DNA from: Liriodendron chinense
Lineage: Eukaryota; Streptophyta; Magnoliopsida; Magnoliales; Magnoliaceae
DNA: 64,000 nt
Assembly (NCBI GenBank): GCA_003013855.2
Contig: ML058439.1
Span: 248,001-312,000 of the forward strand
Direction: 5' to 3'
In this document: piece by piece, positions 36,828-47,989 of the stretch
Numbering within the stretch: the first letter of the stretch is position 1
How the letters are laid out: every line of letters starts with the position of its first letter
Program-made: the position numbers and the translations under genes
The notes under the pieces: generated by a model
Databases searched by the model: none
Seen by the model: the letters and a program-made list of their open reading frames with translations, nothing else
What the model was told of the DNA's origin: nothing

Positions 36828-39373
36828 ATGGATAAGAGTTGGATGCGAGCTAAGAATCGGTTTGGCCCAGAGTATAAACAAGGTGTTAAGGAGTTCATGG
36901 AATTTAAGCGATATCGGGCAGATTCAGGTAATAGAATTAGGTGCCCATACCGAAAATGCAAGAACATGATTCACAAGACTTTAGACAAAGTAGAAGATGA
37001 TTTGTTCGTAGTTGGAATTGACCAGGGTTACACTTGGTGGATTCATCATGGTGAGGACTTCCACCAAAGAGTTGAGGCCACTGAAGTCCTTGCTGACCCA
37101 ATTGTGCCTAATGGGGGGGGTGAAGACGTTGACAAAATGCAAGACATCATAGGGGATGTGTTGCAGATACTGATTTTGCAGCGACAAGTAGTAGCCAGGA
37201 TATTCCTCCTATGGGTGATGTCGAATCAGAAAAGTTTAATAGGTTGTTGAGGGATGCGCAACATCCACTCTATCCAGGGTGTCGAAACTTCTCCAAGTTG
37301 AATTTTCTTACAAGTTTACTTCATTTAAAGACAATAAATCGTTGGAATAACAAATCGTTAGACATGTTACTTGGCTTGTTGAAAGAAGTATTACCTGAAG
37401 GTGAGACATTACCTAAGTATCATTACGAGGCAAAATCCTTAATGCGAGACTTGGGCCTTGGTTACATCCTCATACATGCATGTATAAATGATTATGTATT
37501 GTATTGGAAAGAATATGAAAATGTTAAAGAGTGTCCATAATGTGGAGAGTCTAGGTGGAAATATGACGAAGCCAAGCATAAGAAAATTCCGCAAAAGGTG
37601 TTAAGGTACTTTCCATTGAAACCCAGATTACAAAGATTGTTTATGTCGAGCAAGACGGCTGAAGATATGAGGTGGCATAAGGAGAAATGCGTTCATGATG
37701 ATAATACATTGAGGCATCCCGCTGACTCTGAAGCCTGGCAACATTTTGATAAGCAATATGACTGGTTTGTAGAGGATTCTCGCAATGTTCGGCTAGGTCT
37801 TGCAAGTGATGGTTTTAATCCATTTGGTAATATGAGTAGCTCGTACAGTATGTGGCCAGTGATACTTATGCCCTACAATTTACCTCCTTGGTTGTGTATA
37901 AAGGAATCATTTTTTATAATGTCGTTGCTTATTCCTGGACCCAAGTCACTGGGGAATGACATTGATGTGTATTTGCGACCGTTAGTAGATGAGTTAAACG
38001 AGTTGTGGAGTCAAGGTGTCCAGACGTATGACACTTTTGCAAAACAGACATTTCGATTGCATACAGCGGTCTTGCGGACAATAAATGACTTCCCTGCATA
38101 TGAGAATTTTTCTGGGTGGAGCACGAAGGGAAAGTTGGCTTGTCCTACATGTAGTACTGAGACTTATTCATTGTTATTGAAGCATGGTAAAAAAACGTGT
38201 TATATGGACCATCGTCGCTTCCTTTCGAGGGATCATAGTCGGCGCAGGAAGACGATGATCTTTGATGGCAAACAAGATCATAGGCCACCACCGAAAGAAC
38301 TATCTGGAGAAGATGTGTTACAACAATTGAGTAACATTGAAGAAGTTAGATTTGGTAAGGCACCGCACTTAAAGAAGAGAAAACGTACAGTATTGGAGTA
38401 TAACTGGAGGAAGAAGAGCATTTTTTTTAGTTGCCCTATTAGAGTCATCTAAAATTGTGACACAACTTGGATGTCATGCATATTGAGAAGAATATATGTG
38501 ACAATGTCTTTGGAACATTGATGAACATAGAGAAGAAAACAAAAGACAGTTTTAAGGCTCGATTGGATCTACAAACAAAGGGTTTAAGGAAAAAGTTGCA
38601 CTTGCAACCACATGGAAATTCATATACCATACTAGCAGCCTGCTACACATTGACAAAACTAGAGAAAAAACGTTTATGTGAATGGTTGAGATCAATGAAG
38701 TTTCCCGATGGGTATGCATCGAATATCTCTCGGCGCATAAAACGGACTGTAAGGTAACAGGAATGAAAGTCATGACTGTCACGTCCTTCTGCGATGTCTA
38801 CTACCGGTTGCGATTCGTGGATTCCTTAGCAAGGATGTCAGTGCTACGTTGATTGAGTTGGGGATATTCTTTAAGGATTTGTGTTTGAAATCTTTAAATG
38901 TAGAGGTTATTAAACGACTGGAGAATGATATTTTTGTAATCCTTTGTAAACTTGAAAGAATATTTTCACCTGCATTTTTCGATGTCATGGTACACCTAGC
39001 GATTCACTTACCGCACGAAGTGAAGCTTGCAGGCCCAGTACAATATCGTTAGATGTATCAGATCGAAAGGTGATAGAACAATGATCATAAATTTTTATTC
39101 ATTCCATAAACTACGTATATCCATGTTTTCATGTCCTAAACATAGTGATTTTGTGTACAGATACATTCACACATTCAAACGATATGTGAGGAATAAGGCA
39201 CGTCCAGAGGGATTCATTGTTGAGGCGAACATTGATAATGAGTGCCTGACATTTTGCTCCATGTATCTTCGTGGCAAAAAGACTAGATTCAACCGAGAAG
39301 ATCGGAATACCAATGAAGGGCAGGAGCATGAACAAGGACTCATATCTGTATTCGCACATAACGTCCGTCCTTT
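36828..39373 (+). pseudogene. En/Spm (CACTA) tnp2-type transposase, first part, decayed
   Basis: Catalyses cutting and joining of CACTA element ends. It opens MDKSWMRAKNRFGPEY with the Cys pair CPYRKC (transposase-associated domain), preceded by an acceptor-like TTTCCATTGTAG. The tnp2 core follows: LASDGFNPFGNMSSSYS, PWLCIKESFF, DFPAYENFSGWSTKG, LACPTC, then HNLDVMHIEKNICDN. The DUF4218-type part follows: HLPHEVKLAGPVQYR, YVRNKARPEGFI, ECLTFCSMYL. Breaks: a frame change near 37140-37155, a stop in the C-P-x-C-G context at about 37538, a frame change near 38440, a stop after VQYR at 39050 and others. At 39374 a second CACTA element cuts the frame; the continuation is at 52017. Confidence 0.9.
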
Positions 39374-39599
39374 CACTACCAAAAAAATGACTTTTCCCGA
39401 CGGCCCCGCCTTTTTTTTTCCGACGGCTCTGAGCCGTCGGAATTTCCGACGGTCTAAAACCGTCGGCTAAAGTCTATCGGCCGTCGGTAAAAACTACCCA
39501 AAAACCGACGGTCCCGCCCTTTTTTTCCGACGGCTCTTAGCCGTCGGAATCTCCAACGGTCTGGAACCGTCGGAAAATGAAAATATGCTTATTTTCATA

Positions 39600-40363
39600 A
39601 TTTAATGAAACGAACCCACCCTATTATCCTTACATTGGGGCCCACCTACATGATTTAATGTATATCCATGCCGCCCATCAATTTTAAAAACTCATTTTAG
39701 AGTTTTACCCCAAAGAAGGAGGCAGGTCGAAAGCTCAAGTGGACCACACCATATGGAGCCATATCCAAGTCGTCAATTGTTGATTTTAGTGTTGCTCACT
39801 TGGACCTTCAATCTGCCTCATTTTTTGGACCATGCCCTAAAATGATATGTAAAAAGGGTTGGACAGCATGGATGAATCACATACAACACCTTGGACCCCA
39901 TGATCCCCTATTTGGATCGTCTGTTTCTAGTACCCCAATCATCACTCGAATTGGGGTGTGAATTAGCTTGGTGTTATACCCATATATGCATGTAACAGAT
40001 TAGTGGATGTTACCCCTACCATGGGGCCCACATTGATGTTTTTTTATTTATCCACACCATCCATCCGTTTTCTTTAAACCATTTTAAGATGTGATGGCCA
40101 AAATTTATAGAGAGATTAATCTCAAGTGGATCAGTACCACATGAAATGTTGATTCGAGTGCCTCACCATTAAAATTTCCAAAGGCTGGCCTATTATAACG
40201 TTTCCTTGATGTTTATTTGTAATCCAACCTATTGATAAATGTCAAGAAGATCTGTATGTGAAGGAAAATTAGAAAGATAATATTGATCCAAAGCTTTTGT
40301 GGCCCACAACAATGTTTTTAATGGTGATTCATCACTCTTTCTAGTGGTATGGTCCACCTGAGA
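39600..40363. repeat. Fold-back repeats inside the inner CACTA
   Basis: Non-coding; two copies of the GTGGGGCCCAC family. The second continues beyond the MITE at 40364-40955 and ends near 41100 (GGTAACACCTACTAAG). Confidence 0.65.
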
Positions 40364-40955
40364 TAGGGCTCTCAATGGAGCGGGTCAGATCCGAGATCCG
40401 ATTCGCTCTGAATCCATATAATGCGGATTTGGATCTTAAAATAGGTCCGATTAGTTAAATGGACCGGATATGGATCTTAAAATAGGTCCGATTAATACTT
40501 AAATGGAGCGGATATGGATTCACGAGAACATATCTGAGTTAGATCCGAATCCGATTAAGATTCGACTCATTGTCACCTTACTGTATATGTTATATTCTTG
40601 CTGACCATCCGTTTTACAAATTTCTTTAGGCCATTTGGACCATGCCATAGTAAATAGTGGGATTTGCATCATTTTTCTACTAAATTAAATATATTATATT
40701 ATATATTTATTTTATATCATATATTTTTTTGGATTTGTAATGGGGGTGCATTCGGACCTAGATCCGACTCGAATCCGATGGTTATATGGATTTTGGATCG
40801 GAAATGGATCTAACAATTTATAAATGGATCGGATATGGATATCACCTTTTGGATCAGAGTTAGATCCGAATCCGATCCGAATCCGTCTACAGATATACGG
40901 ACTTGGAGCCGGATCCAACTGGATCCGATCCAGATCCGACCCATTGAGAGCCCTA
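40364..40955. mobile_element. hAT-type MITE with perfect 8-bp target duplication
   Basis: Starts TAGGGCTCTCAATGG and ends CCATTGAGAGCCCTA (15-bp perfect TIR), with ACCTGAGA immediately outside both ends (40356-40363 and 40956-40963). The interior is made of GGATCCGATCC-like and AAATGGATCGGATATGGAT words. The open frame on the minus strand here is a by-product of that composition. Confidence 0.88.
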
Positions 40956-41099
40956 ACCTGAGATTTGGATCTTCTTATAATTTTGGATCGATTCCTAAAA
41001 TGAGATGAAAAAATAGATGGATGGAATGGATATACAGAAAAAAAAAAAATCAAGGTAGGCCGCACACGGTAAAGGTAACACCTACTAAGTTGTTATCTT

Positions 41100-41865
41100 C
41101 TAATTCACCTACAACAAATTGTAGGTGTTAACGGCATGCGGTAAAAGAACACCATCAATTACCTATTTTTATGGCGTGCACAATCTAGCATTGTTAAAGA
41201 TCCACTTTATAATGGCATTTACTAATTGAACGCCGTTAAAACACATTGTTGAATATCTTATACGATGATTAATTTGCATATCGTCTTCGACCTTGCCACT
41301 ACTGTAGCAGGTACTGATCGGTGCTTGTGGGGCCCACCGTGAATTGTGATCTTTATCCATTAAACATGCCTTAAACATTATAGGGCCCTAGGACGTTTTT
41401 AATGGACAGTGGACATTCAATCACTATTGTTTTCTTGTGTTGTGGTCCACCTGAGATTTAGATATGGCTCATTTATAGGATGAAGTCTTGCTATAATTAA
41501 TCTTGAGAAATGAATGAACAACATGGATAAATTAAACACAATAATCGTGGTGTTGATTGAAGGTCCACCATTAAAAACTTCCCAGGGCCCACCGTGATGT
41601 TTATTTGCCATCCAACCTGTTGATAAGGTTACACAGACCTTGATGAAGTGAAAACACAAATTAATATCAGCTTGATCCAAAACTACTAGCCTCCAGGAAG
41701 TTTTCAATGGTGAGAATTCAATTCCCACTTTTTCATGTGGTGTGGTCCACCTGAGATTTGGATCTGCCTCATTTTTTGGCCTGTGCACTAAAATGAGGTG
41801 GAAAAATGGATGGACAGCGTGGATAAAACACATACATCATGGTGGAGCCCACACAGCTTTGACAC
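41100..41865. repeat. Fold-back repeat copies
   Basis: At least one fairly complete copy (about 41320-41850) with GTGGGGCCCACCGTG on the left and CATCATGGTGGAGCCCAC on the right. Non-coding. Confidence 0.6.
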
Positions 41866-42394
41866 GGGCGCGACTTGGGTGAGACCCCGGAACCAGCTAT
41901 GTGGGTGGGACCCTGACCGTAGGAGTCCACCTCTATATATGAATTGTATATCCATGCTGTTCATCTTCTTTTTCGGCTTATTTTATGCAATGGTACCAAA
42001 AATAAAGCAGATGCAAATTTCGGGTGGAGCACACCATAAGAAAAACTGGTTAATGACCATTAGAAACCTTTTGTGGGCAACAAAAGTTTTCTATCAACCT
42101 GATATTTATTTTTTCCTTTCATCCTTGCCTACATGACCTAATCAACAGATTGGATGGTCAATAAACATTACAGAGGACTCCAGGAAGTTTTTAATGGTAA
42201 CAGTTCAATGAGCGCTGCGTCCTGTGGTGTGGTCCACCTAAAAATTTCATGTGCTTCATTTTTGGGACTTAGGCCTAAAATAATATGAAGAAACAGATGG
42301 ACAGCATGGATATACAAGGAATACATCGAGGTGGACCCTAGGTTTAGGGTCCCACCCACGTCGCTGGTTCCGGGGTCTCACCCAAGTCGCGCCC
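41866..42394. mobile_element. Mutator-type MITE with perfect 9-bp target duplication
   Basis: Starts GGGCGCGACTTGGGTGAGAC and ends with the matching inverted sequence GTCTCACCCAAGTCGCGCCC. CTTTGACAC stands outside both ends (41857-41865 and 42395-42403). Inverted homology runs about 60 bp (through GGAACCAGC and GGGTGGGACCCT). It shares the GGGCGCG start with the MITE at 15538 but not the rest of the TIR. Confidence 0.88.
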
Positions 42395-42601
42395 CTTTGA
42401 CACAAGCCACCTGGCTGGTGTGGGGTCACTAGCCAATCCACGTTCACTGGACATTATGAATGGTATGGATGGCATATGATCCCGTTCGTTTTTTGTCTCA
42501 ACGCCTAAAATGAGCTCAGAAAATAGTTGGACGGCGTAGATTTCTCATAAACATCATGGTGGGCCTCACCCACATTCCGCGCGCCAATACCATTTTTTGG
42601 T

Positions 42602-42729
42602 GGGCGCGACTTGGGTGAGACCCCGGAACCAGCTATGTGGGTGAGACCCTTAACATAGGGCCCAGCTCTATGTATTAATTGTATATCCATACCGTTCATC
42701 TTCTTTTAATGATTATTTTATGTCATAGA
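42602..42729 (+). mobile_element. Single Mutator-type terminus next to a captured gene piece
   Basis: Repeats the left end of the MITE at 41866 (GGGCGCGACTTGGGTGAGAC onward, through AATTGTATATCCAT and GTTCATCTTC) for about 125 bp. It then switches abruptly to the topoisomerase-like sequence. No matching right terminus was found up to 44.4 kb, so it is either one end of a Pack-MULE whose other end is lost, or a truncated MITE. Confidence 0.65.
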
Positions 42730-43378
42730 AGACGGGGGTGAAGTATTGACTTCACTTGCTAGCCTCTTGTTCAAACCTGTGCTGGACTTCAAAGACTGTT
42801 CATTATTTGAAATTGAATCCCTCTTGTTGTAACCATTTTGCTGAAACTTAGCAGACAAAGGTTTCTCATCATCTACGGCATGTGAGGTTTTAGTAGATGC
42901 ACCAAAACCGGACTTTGATAACTTAGAAGATAGGGGTTTCTCATCTCCTGAATCATCAGCAGATTTATTAATGCTGATTTTTGTCTTTCTTGGAATGGAT
43001 GAACTAGGAATAGATGAATTGTGATCCCTTGAAACATGGGAGCCGATTGCTTTTTTGACCTGCTACAGGCATTCGAGAGCTCAATGGTACATTATCATCA
43101 GAATCTTCATCAGGATCAACAGCAGATTTAACAGCAGACTTATCCAGAGGCTTCTTTTCCTTATTATAAGCTGCTGAGTCCCGTACTGATGAATGTTTGG
43201 GCCGATCAGGTACTGAAGCTTTTGAATTAGCAACAGTAGACCTTTCTGCTGATACCTTCGCAGGTAAAACCACCTTAGTTTTTAGTGAATTGGAGCTTGG
43301 ACGATCAGAAGCACGTGCATCAGAAACAGGCCTTCCTGAAGATCCATCATGCCTTTGAGATGATCTTATCTCACGCAT
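42730..43378 (-). pseudogene. DNA topoisomerase I N-terminal fragment (captured)
   Basis: The minus-strand translation is lysine/serine-rich. It carries the recurring motif of the disordered N-terminus of plant topoisomerase I: DEDSDDNVPLSSRMPVAG, then (after a frame change near 43052-43058) DDSGDEKPLSSKLSKSG, DDEKPLSAKFQQNGYN and LNKRLASEVNTSPPSS. In the intact enzyme this region precedes the core that relaxes supercoiled DNA in the nucleus; none of the core or the catalytic tyrosine is present. One frameshift, no start in the expected context, and a transposon terminus at one border mark a captured, non-functional copy. The identification rests on the repeated KPLSSK motif from memory. Confidence 0.6.
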
Positions 43379-43399
43379 TTACTTTTTCTGTGGACCATC

Positions 43400-44470
43400 T
43401 TACAAAACCTCTATTACGGCTGTCAATGATCCCAGTCCTAGCCTAGCGAAATAAAAAATTTGAATAGGCTTGGCTTGTATAGCTCAAAATTCTGGTCGGA
43501 ACCAATCTCAGGTCTTGCCCATTGACAGCTTGACACTTTATAATCTTAACTCTTTTCACTTAAAAATCCTAAATCTAGCTTTACCTGTTCTTCTTATAGT
43601 CTCCTTCTATCCATTTGCTGAAAAACAATTACTAGAGTAATGCTTACAAATCTGCTAGTAATACGAAATCATTGACAACAAAGGCATGTTTTTTTTCTTA
43701 TTTCTTCATTATGTGATGAATTATGCAATAGGTAACTATGGCACCCACATCAAAGATTCAGGAATGCTAGCCGGCAACCTTGTTGGGTACATGCCCTGAC
43801 CTAGTACATACATATGAAAATAACGAATATATTTGGATTACCGCACGTTTCCAAATTCCAATATAATATTAGTGGCCAAACCAATGAGTGGATATGCCGG
43901 AACGTGGGCCAGGGCAGTTGTGTTTACTCCAAATTTTTTGTCCAAAACGTTTTAAAGTAAAACTGTACTGTAACCAAAAGTATCCATCTTCATTTTTGAG
44001 TGTTTCCTTTTCTTATGGTGACATTTTCAACTACATTTTTCAGTGTTGACACTGAATGAGTTTTGAACTTTTTTTCGTACTGTGTTGCTGTATGTCGAAT
44101 TGATAAGTTTTTTTTTTTTCATTCATTCATTCATTTGGGCCACATTTTATGGGACCTTGTGGCTCAACATTGTGGATCATCACATGAAGGTGCAGGAGTA
44201 GTTATTAGGCATAGTTTTTTTTTCTTTTTTTCTTTTTAGATTTTTTTTTTATTTCCCTTTTTTTTTTACATTTTATTTTTTTTCAAAAACAAAAAGGAGG
44301 CCAGTGCAATATGTGATCGCATATGTGAACATCATATGCTGGTATGATGGCATATGCGATTTGACAACATTGGGCACAGATGATCCGAACCTTAGCTTGC
44401 ATGGTCATATTTTTCTTCAATTGTTGGATCTTGTTAAAGCTTACCTCATAGCAAATAATAGGGTCCTCAT
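43400..44470. repeat. Unassigned AT-rich stretch
   Basis: 43419-43530 has inverted ends (ACGGCTGTCAATG and CCATTGACAGC), like the small element at 21501. 44100-44290 is T-rich. No coding sequence supported. Confidence 0.4.
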
Positions 44471-44849
44471 TGTTAGAGGATAGGATACGTATATACAGTT
44501 GAACATACTAAAGATAGGTGGATTGCTATTAAGATAATTTTCCTTGTATATGTTTGGCATTCCCCATGTAATACCAACAAGCTAATCACAAAGTACCTCT
44601 TACATGTTAACATGGTATTAGAGCCATCATTGTCTCATCTTCAACTATCCATCCCTGATCTCACAATTGTTGGATCTGCTGCCTCTGCATTCCAAATAGC
44701 ACAAATGTTTTTCGACCGACCATATTTGTCACTCAAATCTCTGATTGAGAAACCTCGAACCCATTGTTTTCATCAGCGTACCCAGATTTACATCTCCGAA
44801 CCTCTATCATCATCCTTCTCTAGCTGACTTTGTGTTTATCCTCTCTAGT

Positions 44850-46000
44850 GTTTGTAGTATCGGTATCATTACATGTATCACTGGCTGGGGATATAGAAAC
44901 ATGTATTGATAATTTGATATCGCCGTAATAAACGCTGATACCCTGAAATGTATCGTCGGCTGAGGAAAAGATTAGGAAAACACGGGGAAACTGGTGGAAT
45001 TTCTCAATGAAACTTGAGGAGATGCTAAAATACACATTTGCATATTTAGGATTCAAAAAAAAAAATGCATACATAGTAAGTTTCTCTTTAATTGAGGGTC
45101 TAAAAGCATGCAATGCCGACTCAGGGAAACATTGGAGAAACATGGGGAAAATGGTGGAACTTTTCAATGATACTTCAGGAGATGCCAGAATACACATATT
45201 TGCATATTTAAGAATAAAATAATAGTGAAAAGATGCATATTTGCATATTTAGGAATCAAATAATAAGTTTCTCTTTAATGGGGGCCTAAAAGCATGTATT
45301 GTTAACTCAGGGCAACATTGGAGAAACATGGGGAAAGATCCAGCTATCCATCCATGCATGCACATACATACATTCAAACACACATGCATGATCCATCCAT
45401 CCATCCATCCACCTATAGATGCATACATACAATGATAAACACACACACACATGCATGCATGCATGTGCACACATCCATCCATCCAATGAACCAACCAACC
45501 ATCCGTCCATCTATGCATACATACATACATCCATGCATGCATACATATACACATATACAAACATGCCTTTAATTATACAACCATGCACCCATAAAAATTT
45601 TGAAATGGGTTTTTTTTTAATAAACAGATTTTTGGCGATATCGATACATCGACGATATTATCGAAATATTGCCGATGCATTCGTGATACAAGCGACACCT
45701 AGAATTTACACAGTCGAAAATATTGGCGATATCGGTACACTGGTGATATTGATACATTGGCAATATATTGCCGATACTTGGAATTTCCGATACCATCATG
45801 TTATCAGTATCGCCGAGCTGGAGATATTGATAATATCAGGGATATTATTGATAATGTCGCTGATACTCAGAACAATTATCCTCTCTGACATCCTCCGAGT
45901 GCTCTGTCTCATATCTGTGTTCGCACCATCACTTGCAATCAGATCCAACCCATCACTGGTTACAGCATTGTCCCTGCATGTTTATGCTTTCTGATGCCCA
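44850..46000. repeat. Repeats inside the small LTR element
   Basis: A block around GGAAACATGGGGAAA..GGTGGAA recurs at about 44980, 45135 and (shortened) 45315. 45340-45570 is a CATCCATG/CATACATA-type low-complexity tract. 45635-45870 is full of CGATATT / AATATTGCCGAT words that pair with each other. The open frame across it is an artefact. Confidence 0.6.
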
Positions 46001-46199
46001 ACCTGTCTACATCACCGTTGAGACTTCAAACCCATCATGAACACATCGCTTGAACTTGACTTCCTGACCCACCATTTCGGATAGTCTTTGATTTTGACCG
46101 CATAGGTCACCATCCGGATCTGAGGCCCTGCCATCGTCGGCTGGATTTAATTCTGAGTCTGCCATCATTGGCCAACATATCTGCACCATACCAACAGCA

Positions 46200-46380
46200 T
46201 CATCAGCTAGCAGCAAGGTATTCAGTTACGGTGGCCATAACAGCCACCATTATTGCTCTTATGATATGGGCTGTAATGACTGTTAATGTAGCCTTTTTCC
46301 CCCCATAATGGTCATTACAATGCGTAACTGTTGTCACCATTACTGTTACATAACGCCCGTTACAGCACACCTTGGCGAGC
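46200..46380. repeat. TAACGG-type palindromic repeat
   Basis: Words such as GTAATGGTGACAACAG and ATAACGCCCGTTACAG on both strands make the block self-complementary. A related block lies at 48370-48600. Confidence 0.5.
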
Positions 46381-47649
46381 AGTCGTCGATGTTCATCTAC
46401 TCCACTGCCATCACCGTTCTTTGGGTATAGTCTGATATCTGCCTGCTCCAATTCAGTTTGATCTTGCTCTCTGATCTTCATTTCAGCCTCTCTTATATGT
46501 TTTTGGAGAGATTCATGCTTCTCTCATATGCTTTCTGGTGGGAACCGTGTTTCTCTTGTCTGATTTTTGAAAGGATTTTTGTTTCTCTCATTTGCTTTTT
46601 GGAGAGATTTTGATTCCTTCTGATTCTGAGGGTTAATGTCAGCACTGTCCACCAATCTGCATCAAATCTGATGTTTGCTGTCGCCAGTAACCATCATCTG
46701 TCTGAATTTGCCGAAGGAAACGGATTCGATCACCTGAAATTCATCGGCATTTGTCTCTCTTATTGGTATTTGTTACCTGAAGTTGACCAGTCAGTGGAAT
46801 TTGAATTCATATGTGATATCTTATATTTGGTTAGCATGTTCTGTTGACTGATCAGATCTCCTGTCTACATGTCAATTTCATGTCTAGGGAGCAGATCTTC
46901 AGTTCACCATTTTTCATGGTCATTCTGATCTTCACCCTCGATGTCGTGCCTTTTCGTCTATCTGATTCTGATCACCGTCTTGGATATGTTCTCGTTGCAA
47001 TCAGCCCTTAGTGCAACTTGGTCACAGTGCCTTCTGCTTCCTATCTAATTGTTGTTTTGCATCTGTTATCCACTGTTGCTGCCCATCATAGCATCACTTC
47101 TCGCTGGAAGCCTGCTGCTGAAGATTTTGTGTCACTGTTCTTACTTGCAATGCCTTTCAAACCAACTACTCTTTCTTAGAGCACCTTGAGTTTGAGGGGC
47201 TTGTTAGTAGAGGAGGATAGGATAAACATACAGCTGTATATATTAAAGATAGATGATTAAGATTTATCTTGAATGTCAGTTAAGATATTCCCCCTTGTAT
47301 ATATTTTAGTGTTCCCAATGTAATACCAACGAGCTATTCACACTTCACAGTGCAGTCTCTTACATGTTAACACTAATTACCATGAGTAATATGTAGATGT
47401 TAACAGGTTTTTCCTTTTGGTGGATCATGTTTCTGCTAAGGGGCTGTTTGGATTGGAGTAAATGGAGGTAAATGGGGGGAATTGGGAGTAAATGGAGGTA
47501 AATGGAATTTGAAGTGTGTTTGGATGGGAGTAAATGCATGGAAATGAAATGAAATGGAAGTAAATGAGCAAGTATATAGAAGCAGGTATTAAGCTTGTAC
47601 AAAATAGAAAACATGGACAGTAATTTGCACATGATGCAAATGCAGAAAG

Positions 47650-47982
47650 AAAGGAAAAGAAAAAGGAAGTTCAATGACAATGAAAGAGCTGTTTTGGTCT
47701 TGGCATGGGGGGGACCCTGTTCTAAAGAAAGGAGGATCAGGCACCTTGCTTTATTGGCAGTCTTGTGGTGGATTTGGTTGGAAAGAAACGATAAATGTTT
47801 CAGGGACAGGTGTGGCATTTTGGGCTCCACAATCTGAAGGTCTTTTCATTGCTTAGGGAGTGGGGCGCCTGACCCTTGGGGTGGGTTGTTTTTATATTTG
47901 TATTTTTCTTTTTCTTCTTTTCCCTTGTTGTGCCTTCTGGCCCTCTTGATAAAGTTATCAATTCTCCAAAAAAAAAAAAAAA
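47650..47982 (+). pseudogene. 5'-truncated LINE tail with poly-A
   Basis: Translation gives RRIRHLALLAVLWWIWLERN then DKCFRDRCG, the WxIWLERN signature after plant LINE reverse transcriptases. It is followed by a 3' untranslated stretch and an A run (about 47968-47982). Only the last few hundred bases were inserted. It is the second such tail in the window and not a copy of the first. Confidence 0.7.
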
Positions 47983-47989
47983 ATCGGCA

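Larger units (their letters stand above)
44471..47372 (+). mobile_element. Small degenerate copia-like LTR retrotransposon
   Basis: Left LTR 44471-44612 and right LTR 47202-47372 both start TGTTAG and end CTTACATGTTAACA, sharing GGATAGGATA, CTTGTATAT and ATGTAATACCAAC. TGGTATTAGAGCC (44613-44625), a near-perfect initiator tRNA-Met primer site, follows the left LTR, and TTTGAGGGGC precedes the right one. Flanks CTCAT and CTAAT agree at 4 of 5 bases. The interior has no intact gag or pol and is swollen by later repeats. The unequal LTRs show it is old. Confidence 0.75.

Noticed and set aside
43004..43378. A functional 124-residue protein
   Set aside because: It is part of a frameshifted fragment resembling topoisomerase I, with homologous sequence continuing in another frame.
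45419..45994. 191-residue plus-strand open frame
   Set aside because: Built from CATACATA/CATCCATC low-complexity and CGATA repeat DNA inside a decayed LTR element.
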